Shown here piece by piece: positions 27,700 through 36,786 of a stretch of 64,000 nucleotides of DNA; position 1 is the first letter of the stretch; every line of letters begins with the position of its first letter. Made by a program: the position numbers and the translations under genes. Source of the stretch: Anaerotignum propionicum DSM 1682 (GTDB taxonomy: Bacteria; Bacillota; Clostridia; Lachnospirales; Anaerotignaceae); assembly GCF_001561955.1 (NCBI RefSeq), contig NZ_CP014223.1:2294001-2358000 (forward strand). Reading direction: 5' to 3'. Below the pieces are notes generated by a model. The model was given only the letters and a program-made list of their open reading frames with translations, was not told where the DNA came from and did no database searches.

Positions 27700-28548
27700 T
27701 TAAATTAATAGTTGTCCTTTCGCAATTATCTTAACATCTCCAGATACTTTAATATCACCTGTTGATTGATCAGCAAATACCTTTATCTTGCTGGGTCTTC
27801 CCACGAAACCACCTTGATTAATTGTTATATCATCTGTTGCATTGAAAATATTCCATTTATATAGATAAGCTCCTGTGGGACCGGCTGCACTGCCAGTTGC
27901 TACATCCTCGCTTGCCCCCCCGTTATCCCAAGTACGACCTTCCATTCTATCTACATCGAACAAATAAACAAATTTTGCTTGAACTTTTCCTAGCTGCTCC
28001 TCAAAGTCTCCAACACTGATTCTTGCCTTTTCTAACCCTGAAGTAAGAGGAACAATCAAATAGGGTAATCCAGTTGAAACAACCTCCATTGGAAGCGATG
28101 GATGAAGATAGTCTGTTGTAAGATTCAGTGCCTGCAAAAATGTATTGACCGATTCACCCTCAACAGTACCCAAGAATGCGGGTGTACCTTGATTCATCGT
28201 AGCCTGAAAATAGCCTTCCTTTTTTACTGATTCCCCTTGCAATGATTTATTGTTCAACTCAAAAACTGCGGTTATATTTCGTTCTTCTGCAAATAGTTTT
28301 TCATGGATGACTGCCATGGCTCCTAGTATTGGATGTCCGGCAAAATCCAATTCTTCTTCCACAGTGAAGATTCTGGCACGAAAACGCTTCTCTTCGATTT
28401 GTCTGAGAAAAATAGTCTCAAATTGCTTGAATTCCTGTGCAATTGCCTGCATATAATCCTTGGACATATCTTCTTCATGAAATATTACGGTCAACCCATT
28501 CCCTGAAAGAATTTTAGAACTAAATACATCTACATGATAAAAAATCAT
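27700..28548 (-). CDS. PhzF-family isomerase-like protein
   Basis: 282 residues with the two-domain diaminopimelate-epimerase-like fold of the PhzF family: N-terminal NGLTVIF, FETIFLRQ with the conserved Glu, DFAGHPILGAMAV, and C-terminal DVATGSAAGPTGAYL. PhzF proper makes phenazine precursors, but most family members have unknown substrates and no phenazine genes are near. RBS AAGGAG upstream. Ordinary length. Confidence 0.85.
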   Translation of the reverse strand: MIFYHVDVFSSKILSGNGLTVIFHEEDMSKDYMQAIAQEFKQFETIFLRQIEEKRFRARIFTVEEELDFAGHPILGAMAVIHEKLFAEERNITAVFELNNKSLQGESVKKEGYFQATMNQGTPAFLGTVEGESVNTFLQALNLTTDYLHPSLPMEVVSTGLPYLIVPLTSGLEKARISVGDFEEQLGKVQAKFVYLFDVDRMEGRTWDNGGASEDVATGSAAGPTGAYLYKWNIFNATDDITINQGGFVGRPSKIKVFADQSTGDIKVSGDVKIIAKGQLLI

Positions 28549-28770
28549 TTGCTATTTCTCCTTTGCTGCATTTCTTTAACAAGTTATTTTCTTATATGGT
28601 ACTCTCCAGCATACAAAATGCTACCGAATGCCTTAAATAGTCAATACGATTTTGTTTGAATCTGATACCCCCTTGACAGGAAAGCATTATAGGCTTACCA
28701 AAAGCAAACGTCCGTAAAGTATTTTTGTATCAATTGATAGGCTTTTAATATAGAACTAAATATTGCTTCA

Positions 28771-29115
28771 TTAATCCATTTTTTCTTGTGCCAATTCTGC
28801 ACCCCATTTTGCCAATTCATCAAGAACCGGCAGAAGTTTCCTCCCTGCTTCCGCTAACGAATATTCAACATGAGGGGGCATCACATTATACTGTACTCTT
28901 TCAATTAATCCATCTTGCTCCAGTTCCTTAAGAGAACTCGTCAGCATCATGTTAGTGATTCCAACGGTCTTCTTTTTTAACTCATTGAATCTAAGGGTAC
29001 CACATTGTGATAATACCCAAATGATTGCCAACTTCCATTTTCCACCGATCAAACTTAAGGAATATGTTACGGGGCAAAAAACATTATCGCCCATAAAAAT
29101 AATCATATCTTTCAT
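28771..29115 (-). CDS. HxlR-family transcriptional regulator
   Basis: 114 residues of MarR-like winged helix: CPVTYSLSLIGGKWKLAIIW with the conserved Cys, RFNELKKKTVGITNMML, LIERVQYNVMPPHVEYSLAE. The start at 29115 has AGGAG. It is divergent from the oxidase-like gene at 29243, with 127 bases between, so that gene is its likely target; HxlR proteins often respond to electrophiles through the N-terminal Cys. Confidence 0.9.
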   Translation of the reverse strand: MKDMIIFMGDNVFCPVTYSLSLIGGKWKLAIIWVLSQCGTLRFNELKKKTVGITNMMLTSSLKELEQDGLIERVQYNVMPPHVEYSLAEAGRKLLPVLDELAKWGAELAQEKMD

Positions 29116-29242
29116 AAAATTCTCCTATACTCAGAATAAACTTACTTAGTAATAAAAAACTGCATACTTGCACCATATAATACTTTATTTTATGATTATA
29201 CTAAAAGAAGTTAAAAAATCAATTACAAATGGAGGTTTATTT

Positions 29243-29638
29243 ATGAATGAAGTTTTGAATTTTTTCAATGAATGCGGAGTTTTTTTCGTTTCTACAGTTG
29301 ACGGTGATCAACCCAGAGTTCGACCCTTCAGCTTTGCCATGGAGTACGAAGGGAAACTTTGTTTTGCTACAAGCAATCAAAAACCAGTATACACCCAGTT
29401 AATGAATAATCCAAATGTGGAAATTTCTGCTTCTTCAAAGGATGCAAGATGGCTGCGCCTAAGTGGCAAAGCTGTATTTTGCACTTCGAAGGAATCCAAA
29501 CAAAAGGCTCTTGAAGTAATGCCCATGTTAAAATCAATGTACTCCCCAGATGATACTATTTTTGAAATCTTCTATCTTGAAAATGCAGTTGCAAATTTCT
29601 ATTCTTTGCAAGGCGAATCTAAAAGTATTTCCCTTTAA
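29243..29638 (+). CDS. Pyridoxamine 5'-phosphate oxidase-like flavin-binding protein
   Basis: 131 residues from ATG 29243 with a TGGAGG site; an upstream ATG at 29168 has none. The split-barrel pattern FFVSTVDGDQPRVRPFSFAM and LCFATSNQKPVY is typical of the small PNPOx-like family that binds FMN or F420-like cofactors. Likely a small reductase controlled by the divergent HxlR. Substrate unknown. Confidence 0.85.
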   Translation: MNEVLNFFNECGVFFVSTVDGDQPRVRPFSFAMEYEGKLCFATSNQKPVYTQLMNNPNVEISASSKDARWLRLSGKAVFCTSKESKQKALEVMPMLKSMYSPDDTIFEIFYLENAVANFYSLQGESKSISL

Positions 29639-29648
29639 AAAACACAAG

Positions 29649-29678
29649 AAGAGACCCATATTACATTTGGGTCTCTTT
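29649..29678 (+). terminator. Terminator after the oxidase-like gene
   Basis: Stem AAGAGACCCA and TGGGTCTCTT (10 bp) with a 9-base loop, starting 11 bases past the stop. Confidence 0.75.
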
Positions 29679-29772
29679 GCTACTTAAAATAAAACATGAC
29701 TAGATTCTTAATAATTATAAAGTTTTATCAGAAAATAGCATTTCTAATAATTATTGAAATCTAGATGTAGGC

Positions 29773-29898
29773 TTAATGATTTTTATCTTCTCTCAAATAC
29801 TTTAACATGCATTTAACCGCCAATATTGCAAGGGCAATTCCCAGTCCGTATACAATAAATGTTGGAATAAGTAATAAAATTGTATATATTGATTCCAT
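29773..29898 (-). CDS. Small hydrophobic membrane protein, 41 residues
   Basis: Reads MESIYTILLLIPTFIVYGLG, continues as a second hydrophobic stretch (IALAILAVKCMLKYL) and ends in charged REDKNH. It forms one long transmembrane helix with a cytosolic-type basic end. The ATG at 29898 sits 6 bases after GGAGGTTG, a strong site, and codon structure is normal. Function unknown; too small for usual gene callers. It could be a toxin-like peptide or a small regulatory membrane protein. Confidence 0.55.
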   Translation of the reverse strand: MESIYTILLLIPTFIVYGLGIALAILAVKCMLKYLREDKNH

Positions 29899-30156
29899 GA
29901 CACAACCTCCTGCTAATTATTTGTACAAGCTTCAATTTCTTCATGTTGTTGCAACCTGTTCATCTTTCACAAGCTCTTCTCTTTTAGATATCATTGTACA
30001 ATCTTGTCTTTATAAATGAAGGAAAATGCCCTTCTCAGCTATCTGTTCCAGTTTTAATTCAATTTCCTTGTAGCGATTCATACGAAAAGACGATAACCGT
30101 TTCACTAATCTATACTTTAAAATCTCTAGGATTTTCAAAGTTAAAACACTCGGAAC

Positions 30157-31650
30157 TTATGATTCATCTGTTGTTCCGCCCCATTCAACAGCTACAAAGC
30201 CTTTTCTTTCACCCTTATTTAATATTTGCTCCTTCACACTTTCATTTCCATTTGCAGCTTTATACACCATAAATACCCGAATCAAGCTGTCAGGGCTGGG
30301 CTCAATGTTAAGAGATACTTTGGAGGCATATTCCTTGGTATCAAACTTAATCATATTGAAATCGTTCTTCATTAATTGGGGCCCCCAGTAAGTTATAAAG
30401 TCTGCCCGTTCTTTTGCATTCAGACCTAATAGGCTTAATTTTTCTTCCAAGAAAGAAATCGTTTCTTTTTTACCCACCAAAAAACCTTCGTCAAATACAG
30501 GTGTATAATTTCTTACTTCACCTTCCCAAAAAAGGTATGGATATTCTGTAGTTCCACTTACAAGGGTACCGTCTGTTTTTGCAGTAACAGTCCATCCTTT
30601 GTTGTATTCAGGATAGGTAAATGTAAATGCTCCATCAAAAGACACCTTTACATTTACCTTGGTTTCTTTTTCAGGATATAGATAAATCACCGGTTTTCTA
30701 ACCTGATAAGTATATGTAAATTTAGGTTCATGATTATAAGCGTTGTATAAAAGCTCCACTACCTCTTCCCGTGTAGCAATCTTGTCTGGGAATTGATTTG
30801 TTATCAGTTGATTTTCTCGGGCAATTTTTAGATATCCCTCCGGATAGCCACCTAATTTATTTACCGCAACAGAAAGACCTTGCTTCTTCGTATCCCTGTC
30901 TGCACAGGCTTTTATCAATACAGTAACACAATCTTTTATGGTGATACTTTCATTGGGAGAAAAGGTATTTTCATTTTTTCCACTAATCACATTCTTCCAA
31001 TGAGCAATTTCTATATACTTTCTTGCCCAATGCTCTTTTGGCACATCTTGAAAAGGGAATATTATTTCACCATCATTGTTATATGCTCCAGTAAAATGGT
31101 TACAAGTATAATTATAGTACATCTTCATAACAAGCGCCGTAAATTCCCCTCTTGTTATATTTCGCTCTAAATGTAATGCTCCATCTTCATATCCCTTTAA
31201 TATCTGCATCTTTTCTAAAAACTTCACCTTATCTTCAATGGTAATTTTCTTGCCATGCGGTTGATACATTAAAAGCTTGCGTGGTATTTCTTCTCCATCA
31301 TCACTCATTTTACTCGTAGAGTTATTAAAAAAATATGCCTTAATCACATCACCATCATGAAACGCATTCTCTTCAAAATTTGTGGTATCAAAAATGAAGG
31401 AATCCTTATTGGTTGAATCCTGAATATACCTATAATCTGATCTTCTTCCCGCTACAACGTCACTCCACAGCTCATCACTAATTTTTGAAAGCTTGATTCT
31501 ATCCTTTGAAATTGTTGTGACTTTACCTATAAGTACAGCGTAGTCGTCATCTATCTTTTCAAAGGAATATGAATTTCCTCCAAAAACCGTAGAAGTAGCC
31601 GAAATTAACAAACAAATACTTAATAAAAAACTGATCACTTTTTTACTCAT
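30157..31650 (-). CDS. S-layer-homology surface protein with a YLYPEKET C-terminal domain
   Basis: 497 residues from the ATG at 31650 (GGGAGG site). A signal peptide (MSKKVISFLLSICLLISATS) is followed by an N-terminal region, then SLH repeats at about residues 135-305 (GYEDGALHLERNITRGEFTA; FPFQDVPKEHWARKYIEIA; SGKNENTFSPNESITIKDCV). The C-terminal half starts KPVIYLYPEKETKVNVKV, a domain shared by clostridial surface or secreted proteins of unknown function. The SLH domains suggest anchoring to cell-wall polymers. It ends about 260 bases before the small membrane ORF. Confidence 0.8.
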   Translation of the reverse strand: MSKKVISFLLSICLLISATSTVFGGNSYSFEKIDDDYAVLIGKVTTISKDRIKLSKISDELWSDVVAGRRSDYRYIQDSTNKDSFIFDTTNFEENAFHDGDVIKAYFFNNSTSKMSDDGEEIPRKLLMYQPHGKKITIEDKVKFLEKMQILKGYEDGALHLERNITRGEFTALVMKMYYNYTCNHFTGAYNNDGEIIFPFQDVPKEHWARKYIEIAHWKNVISGKNENTFSPNESITIKDCVTVLIKACADRDTKKQGLSVAVNKLGGYPEGYLKIARENQLITNQFPDKIATREEVVELLYNAYNHEPKFTYTYQVRKPVIYLYPEKETKVNVKVSFDGAFTFTYPEYNKGWTVTAKTDGTLVSGTTEYPYLFWEGEVRNYTPVFDEGFLVGKKETISFLEEKLSLLGLNAKERADFITYWGPQLMKNDFNMIKFDTKEYASKVSLNIEPSPDSLIRVFMVYKAANGNESVKEQILNKGERKGFVAVEWGGTTDES

Positions 31651-31941
31651 AATAAACCTCCCTAAATCTGGAATCGGAATTTTCAAGAATCAAGCCATTC
31701 AATATGCATGATCAAACCCAATCTTTGGTTTCCAAACAGCTACAAAATCAACTTTTCTGTAAATTAATATTTCCTAAAACTTCATATTTTTACATAAATT
31801 ACCACAATTATACTATAGCTTTATTGCAACGTAAATGGCTATTGCCAATTTGTAACATATTTGTCACATACATTTTTTGAACTTCAATATCCTTTTTAGG
31901 TTCCCTTGATTTTTGTTTAATGTAGGATACCAGTAAAAAAG
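31651..31941. other. Divergent promoter gap between the SLH gene and the XRE-cupin regulator
   Basis: AT-rich, with no ORF seen. The regulator promoter lies at its right edge (31942-31970); the SLH-gene promoter should be here too, but no clear -35/-10 pair stood out. Confidence 0.4.
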
Positions 31942-31970
31942 TTGCCTTAAAAACCTGTTTTTGTTATAAT
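31942..31970 (+). promoter_or_regulatory. Sigma-A promoter of the XRE-cupin gene
   Basis: TTGCCT (31942-31947) and TATAAT (31965-31970) with 17 bases between, 57 bases before the start codon. Confidence 0.65.
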
Positions 31971-32026
31971 AGAAATCATTCATAGTTAAATGATATTGTT
32001 AAATTACAAAAATAGAGGAGATAGAA

Positions 32027-32578
32027 ATGTATAGTGTGCCCCCTGATATTGGAAAGGAAATGAGAAGAATCCGAACAGAAATGAGAATCAGCCTAGACAC
32101 TGCTGCCCGCCTTACAGGGGTTTCCAAGGCAATGCTTGGGCAAATAGAACGAGGTGAATCCATTCCTACCATTTCTACCCTTTGGAAAATATCCACCGGT
32201 TATAAGGTCACCTTTTCCAATTTTATTTCGCAAAATTCAGTTGAAAATAATATTTTAAGCATTAACGATATCTATCCCATAAAAGAAGAGAATGGAGATA
32301 TGCTTCTCTATAACATTTTTCCCTTTGACCCAATTTCAGGCTTGGATTTTTTGCAGATACACATGAAGCCCCATTGCCGGCACGAATCTTTCCCCCACAC
32401 CAATGTGTTAAATGAATATATCGTCATAATCAAAGGACAATTGCAAATGACAATCAACAATAAAGTTTATATTTTGCAAAAAGATGATGCTCTGTCCTTT
32501 CAAGGGGATTCAAACCATGTTTATGCAAACCCTACAAATGAGGATGTTATATTTCATAATGTAATTCGATATAAATAA
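32027..32578 (+). CDS. XRE-family regulator with cupin sensor domain
   Basis: 183 residues: helix-turn-helix (about 8-62; MRRIRTEMRISLDTAARLTG and SKAMLGQIERGESIPTISTL) plus a C-terminal cupin (about 105-180; IHMKPHCRHESFPHTN and LNEYIVIIKGQLQMTI, with His residues that may bind a metal or ligand). Such proteins sense small molecules and control adjacent catabolic genes. It is 255 bases upstream of the glycyl-radical enzyme in the same direction, so it is the likely regulator. Confidence 0.9.
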   Translation: MYSVPPDIGKEMRRIRTEMRISLDTAARLTGVSKAMLGQIERGESIPTISTLWKISTGYKVTFSNFISQNSVENNILSINDIYPIKEENGDMLLYNIFPFDPISGLDFLQIHMKPHCRHESFPHTNVLNEYIVIIKGQLQMTINNKVYILQKDDALSFQGDSNHVYANPTNEDVIFHNVIRYK

Positions 32579-32624
32579 AATGAAAAAGACGAAAATCCTA
32601 GGATTTTTGTCTTTTTTTCATTTT
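32577..32624 (+). terminator. Terminator after the XRE-cupin gene
   Basis: A long imperfect hairpin (AAAATGAAAAAGACGAAAAT with GGATTTTTGTCTTTTTTTCA) overlaps the stop codon. It separates the regulator from the glycyl-radical operon. Confidence 0.75.
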
Positions 32625-32677
32625 ATTAAGAAAAAGTATCAACCCTATTTTTTCAAAATAATTGGGTAAATGTGATA

Positions 32678-32706
32678 TTGACAAAAACGAAAAAAAATGC
32701 AATATT
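32678..32706 (+). promoter_or_regulatory. Possible promoter of the glycyl-radical operon
   Basis: A perfect TTGACA (32678-32683), a 17-base spacer, and TGC-AATATT (extended -10-like, four of six matches at 32701-32706). This leaves a leader of about 120 bases. The -10 is weak, which would suit an activated promoter. Confidence 0.4.
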
Positions 32707-32833
32707 AAGACTATAAGTTGTGCGTTATAACATACACTTTTTTCATTATCACATCTTTTCCCAATTAAGAAATCGACTGTTATCTCGCACAATCATCTGA
32801 CTGTTAATCTTAAATCCATTAAGGAGGGTCAAT

Positions 32834-35206
32834 ATGAATACAACTGCAAGAATTGAACGATTAAGACAAAACTATGTAAATTCGAAGCCATCTGTATGTA
32901 TTGAACGAGCAAGAATTTTTACAGAATCCCATAAGCGCACAGAGGGTATGCCTACCCCAATTCGCAGAGCCCAAGCCTTTTATGATTTTTGCAATGAATT
33001 TGATATTCAAATCTTCGAGGATGAGTTAATTGTGGGAACAGCTGGTAAATTTAGAAGAAGCGGCATTTTGACACCTGAATTCTCTTGGAAATGGGTAGAC
33101 AAAGAAATGGACATGTTTGATAAACGTCCTCAAGATCCTTATGAAATGACCGATGAGCAAAGAGCCTATGTACGTGAGAATATCTTCCCTTACTGGAGAG
33201 GAAAATCCCTTGAAGAGCATTTTCTCTCTATCCTTCCTGAAGAAACTGCCAGAATCGCAGTGGATACAGGTATTGTTGATAACGACTCAAAATGGCGTCA
33301 AGCTGTTGGAGAAGTAACCCCAGATTATCAAGATGTTCTTTTCCCCTTGGGCTTTCAAGGTATTTTGAAGCAAGCGGAGGAACAATTAGTTGAATTGGAT
33401 TTTGCAAATCCTGATGACTTTGATAAGATTGCATTTTATAAATCAACCATTTTAACCAGCAAGGGTATTATGCGTTTTGCAGAAAGATTTTCTGATCTGG
33501 CAGAGCAAATGGCTAACCAAGAACAGAATGAGGAAAGAAAAGCTGAACTTCTAAAAATCTCTAAGGTTTGCCGAAACGTTCCAGCAAATCCCCCAACCTC
33601 CTTCCATGAGGCAGTGCAATTTGTATGGTTTGTGCAGCTTGGGGCAATTATTTCCGAAAATCCATTGGCTCTTAACCCAGGCAGATTTGACCAATACATG
33701 TTCCCTTATTATGACGCTGATGTAAAAGCAGGCATTATTTCCAAGGAGGATGGGGAAGAATTGGTTCAGGCCCTTTGGCTAAAATTCTCTGAATGGGTTT
33801 GGACAATTTCTGCGAATACAACAGGTTATTTTGCAGGTTATAACCAATTCCAAAACCTTACTGTTGGTGGACGCAAAAGAGACGGGTCTGACGCTACCAA
33901 TGCGCTTTCCTATATCTGCCTGGAAGCCACGGATAAAGTGAAAACCCATCAGCCCGGACTAAGCGTTAGAATCCATTCCGACTGCCCTCAGAAATTACTG
34001 GATGCTGTAACTGAACTTGTCAGCAAAGGCACAGGCTTCCCTGCAATCCATAACGATCAGGTGGGAGCACAAATGCTTTTACAAGCAGGATATGAACCTG
34101 AGGATGCAAGAGATTGGAGCAATTGTGGTTGTGTTGTGCCCCATTTCCGTAAAACAGGACAGTGGACTGCTGCTGTAAATATTAACTTTGCCGCTGCCAT
34201 GGAATATGCATTAAACGAAGGAAAAAGCAGGCTTACAGGGGAAAAAATGGGTCTGGATGCAAAACCTATTGCAAATTACGCATCCTTTGCAGAGGTGAAA
34301 GATGCCACCTTGGAACAGATGAAAAACTTAATTTATCATAGTGTTGTTGCAACAGTTGTGGCACAAAAGTTACATACACAGCTTGTTCCCCGCCCTTTCC
34401 TTTCTACCTGTGTTGAGGATTGTATTAAAAATGGCAAAGACCTATCCTGCGGTGGAGCTCACTATAACGTTGGTCCTGTTCTGACAGGTATCGGTCTTGC
34501 GGTAGTGGCGAACTCCCTTGCAGTAATTAAAAAACTAGTTTTTGAGGATAAAGTAACCACCATGGAAGAGCTCAATAACGCTATGAATGCAAACTGGGTT
34601 GGCTATGAAGAATTAAGAGCAAAAGCATTAAGTGTACCAAAATACGGTAACGACGATGATTATGTGGACGATATTGCAAGAGAAATTGCCAACTATTATT
34701 ATCTGGAAACCAGAGCCCATAAAGATATCTTTGGCTCCAATTTTAACTCAGCTTTCATGGGAATTTCTAATTATATCCCAACAGGAAGAATTGTTGGCGC
34801 CACTCCTTGCGGCAGAGAAGCCACAAAGCCAATCACAGAGGGTGTATCCCCTTATGCAGGAAGTGACGTTACCAGTCCCCTTGCGGCAATGCGTTCCAGT
34901 GCAAAAATGAATCATGATGTTCACACCGGAGGTACACTTCTAAACCTACGTTTAAGTGAAGAAATGGTAAAAACACCTAAGGGCAGAAGAGACCTTGGCA
35001 ATATTATTCGGGCATATTTCTCCCTTGGTGCCTTCCACGTACAATTTAACACTCTTTCTACAGAGGTGCTTCGTAAAGCACAGAAGAATCCACAAGATTA
35101 TAAAGACCTCTTGGTGCGTGTGGCAGGCTATAGTACCCAATTTGTAAATCTTTCACCAGAAATGCAGGAAGCGATTATCGCAAGAACGGCACACGAAACA
35201 ATATAA
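32834..35206 (+). CDS. Glycyl-radical enzyme of unknown substrate (PFL-like superfamily)
   Basis: 790 residues, the size of the glycerol, propanediol and hydroxyproline dehydratase group. The radical loop RVAGYS sits near the C-terminus (Gly765). The active-site loop reads NCGCVVPHFRKTG (Cys431 and Cys433); most dehydratases and arylacetate decarboxylases have GCVE, so the usual Glu is Val435. NPGRFDQYMFPYY, PKYGNDDDYVDDIA and GGTLLNLR are also clear. Strong AGGAGG site. The activase follows in an operon. The substrate cannot be read; it is not a typical PFL, which has a Cys-Cys pair. Confidence 0.9.
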   Translation: MNTTARIERLRQNYVNSKPSVCIERARIFTESHKRTEGMPTPIRRAQAFYDFCNEFDIQIFEDELIVGTAGKFRRSGILTPEFSWKWVDKEMDMFDKRPQDPYEMTDEQRAYVRENIFPYWRGKSLEEHFLSILPEETARIAVDTGIVDNDSKWRQAVGEVTPDYQDVLFPLGFQGILKQAEEQLVELDFANPDDFDKIAFYKSTILTSKGIMRFAERFSDLAEQMANQEQNEERKAELLKISKVCRNVPANPPTSFHEAVQFVWFVQLGAIISENPLALNPGRFDQYMFPYYDADVKAGIISKEDGEELVQALWLKFSEWVWTISANTTGYFAGYNQFQNLTVGGRKRDGSDATNALSYICLEATDKVKTHQPGLSVRIHSDCPQKLLDAVTELVSKGTGFPAIHNDQVGAQMLLQAGYEPEDARDWSNCGCVVPHFRKTGQWTAAVNINFAAAMEYALNEGKSRLTGEKMGLDAKPIANYASFAEVKDATLEQMKNLIYHSVVATVVAQKLHTQLVPRPFLSTCVEDCIKNGKDLSCGGAHYNVGPVLTGIGLAVVANSLAVIKKLVFEDKVTTMEELNNAMNANWVGYEELRAKALSVPKYGNDDDYVDDIAREIANYYYLETRAHKDIFGSNFNSAFMGISNYIPTGRIVGATPCGREATKPITEGVSPYAGSDVTSPLAAMRSSAKMNHDVHTGGTLLNLRLSEEMVKTPKGRRDLGNIIRAYFSLGAFHVQFNTLSTEVLRKAQKNPQDYKDLLVRVAGYSTQFVNLSPEMQEAIIARTAHETI

Positions 35207-35266
35207 TTTTTAAATAATTCGCCTGCTCCGTTGTGGGGCAGGCGTCGTCTACAATAGGAGGTTACT

Positions 35267-36175
35267 ATGGGAGAATGTTCAAATACCGGCATTGTCATTC
35301 AGATGCAGGACTATTCTATACATGATGGCGATGGCGTCAGAACCACCATATTTCTTGCTGGCTGCAATCTGCGCTGCCAGTGGTGTGCCAACCCCGAATC
35401 TTGGACAACAAAAAGCAAATTGGTCTTTTATCGGCATAAATGCGTTGGCTGTATGAAATGCGCCAACGTCTGTCCCATGGATCTCGTTCCCTGCAATATG
35501 GAGCGACCCAATGATATCTGCACTGCTTGCGGAAAATGTGTTGCAGTTTGCGCACAAAAAGCCCTGGATATTGCTTGCACTGAGAAAAGTGTAGATACAC
35601 TGGTGAAAAAAATAGAGAGAGATGCACTATTTTTCCGCTATTCAGGAGGAGGGGTTACTTTTTCAGGAGGTGAACCCTTTTTACAGCATAAATTTATGCG
35701 GGTCTTATTAAATCGATTTGAGGAATTGGGAATTGAAAGCTGGGTGGAAACCTGCGGATATTTTGATTTTGAAGCAGTACAAGACCTATTACCCAAATTC
35801 AGCCACATTTTCTTCGACCTGAAGCATATGGATAGCGAAAAACACAAAGAGTTCACAGGTTGTGGCAATGAAATCATTCTGGAAAATGCGATAAAAGTAT
35901 ATCAAACAGGGGTTCCAATGACAATTAGAATTCCAACCATAGTTGAGGTAAACATAAGCGATGATAATATAGAAAAAACAGCACAATTTATAAAGGAAAA
36001 TCTGCCGAAAGCCAATGTTGAGCTTCTCCCCTATCACGGGTTGGGCAAGGCCAAATATATTTCCTTGGGAATAGAAGAAAAGTTTATTGACTTTACTACA
36101 CCAACAGCAACCCAAATTCAACATGCCTATGAAATTTTTAAGAAAAATGGCATAGACGTAATTGAATACAGATAA
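35267..36175 (+). CDS. Glycyl-radical-enzyme activating enzyme (radical SAM)
   Basis: 302 residues. The radical-SAM cluster motif is CNLRCQWC (CxxxCxxC) after GVRTTIFLAG. Two ferredoxin-type clusters follow (CVGCMKCANVCPM; CTACGKCVAVCAQ), as in the activases of non-PFL glycyl-radical enzymes, and GGGVTFSGGEP binds SAM. It installs the radical on Gly765 of the upstream enzyme. 60 bases downstream of that gene, AGGAGG site. Confidence 0.95.
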   Translation: MGECSNTGIVIQMQDYSIHDGDGVRTTIFLAGCNLRCQWCANPESWTTKSKLVFYRHKCVGCMKCANVCPMDLVPCNMERPNDICTACGKCVAVCAQKALDIACTEKSVDTLVKKIERDALFFRYSGGGVTFSGGEPFLQHKFMRVLLNRFEELGIESWVETCGYFDFEAVQDLLPKFSHIFFDLKHMDSEKHKEFTGCGNEIILENAIKVYQTGVPMTIRIPTIVEVNISDDNIEKTAQFIKENLPKANVELLPYHGLGKAKYISLGIEEKFIDFTTPTATQIQHAYEIFKKNGIDVIEYR

Positions 36176-36187
36176 AGTCAGAAATAG

Positions 36188-36210
36188 GGTTCGGTTAAAC
36201 GAACCTTTTC
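36188..36210 (+). terminator. Terminator after the activase
   Basis: A 6-bp stem GGTTCG/CGAACC with a 6-base loop, followed by TTTTCC on the plus strand, 12 bases after the stop. Confidence 0.6.
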
Positions 36211-36436
36211 CTTTGCCTCAGACAAAATTGAACCAAAAATAGCGCGCACGCCAGAAATATGGGACAAAAATGAATTTGGCTTAAATTAAAATAAGCTGTA
36301 AAAATTTATACCCTATGAAAAGACAAGTAAATCATTTTTCCTAAATGCTCTCGAACTCATGCACATTCTACTCTGGACACCCTAGGTAAAAATATGTATC
36401 ATAGATGTAATGATAAAGACAATAGGAGTTGATTCC

Positions 36437-36655
36437 GTGGATACCCTCAATAAAATCTGTACGTGCCAGAATTTATCATGTCCTTTACACCCCAGTAATC
36501 ACAGTCAAGGCTGTACACCCTGCATTGCTAAAAATCTCAAATTAAAGGAAATTCCCAGTTGCTTTTTCAACCTGATACCTAATGCAGAGAAAAGAGACGG
36601 TGATACTTTCAAATGCTTCGCCAAAGTGGTATCGGAGCAAACCGGACAAGAATAG
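36437..36655 (+). CDS. DUF6485-like small Cys-rich protein
   Basis: 72 residues from the GTG at 36437, which has AGGAG with good spacing; an ATG at 36410 has none. Cys pattern CTCQNLSCPLH, GCTPCIAKN, PSCFF and a final KCF gives seven Cys, as in a small family of probable metal-binding proteins (DUF6485-type). It is the next gene after the glycyl-radical pair, 260 bases on and beyond a terminator, so a functional link is only possible. Metal (Zn or Fe-S) binding is inferred. Confidence 0.65.
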   Translation: MDTLNKICTCQNLSCPLHPSNHSQGCTPCIAKNLKLKEIPSCFFNLIPNAEKRDGDTFKCFAKVVSEQTGQE

Positions 36656-36786
36656 GCGTTAAGCTTTAGGAAATTTTTTTGAGCTACATATTATTTAAAA
36701 AAGTCAGTTCCTGTATAAAAAAACTACCTTTAATCAATTCAGCATACTTAAAACTGCTGATAACCGAGTAACAGGGAGCTTTTTTT

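Noticed and set aside
36747-36785. Hairpin near the HD-GYP 3' end as terminator
   Set aside because: The pairing around CTGATAAC/GTAACAG is imperfect and weak; not called.
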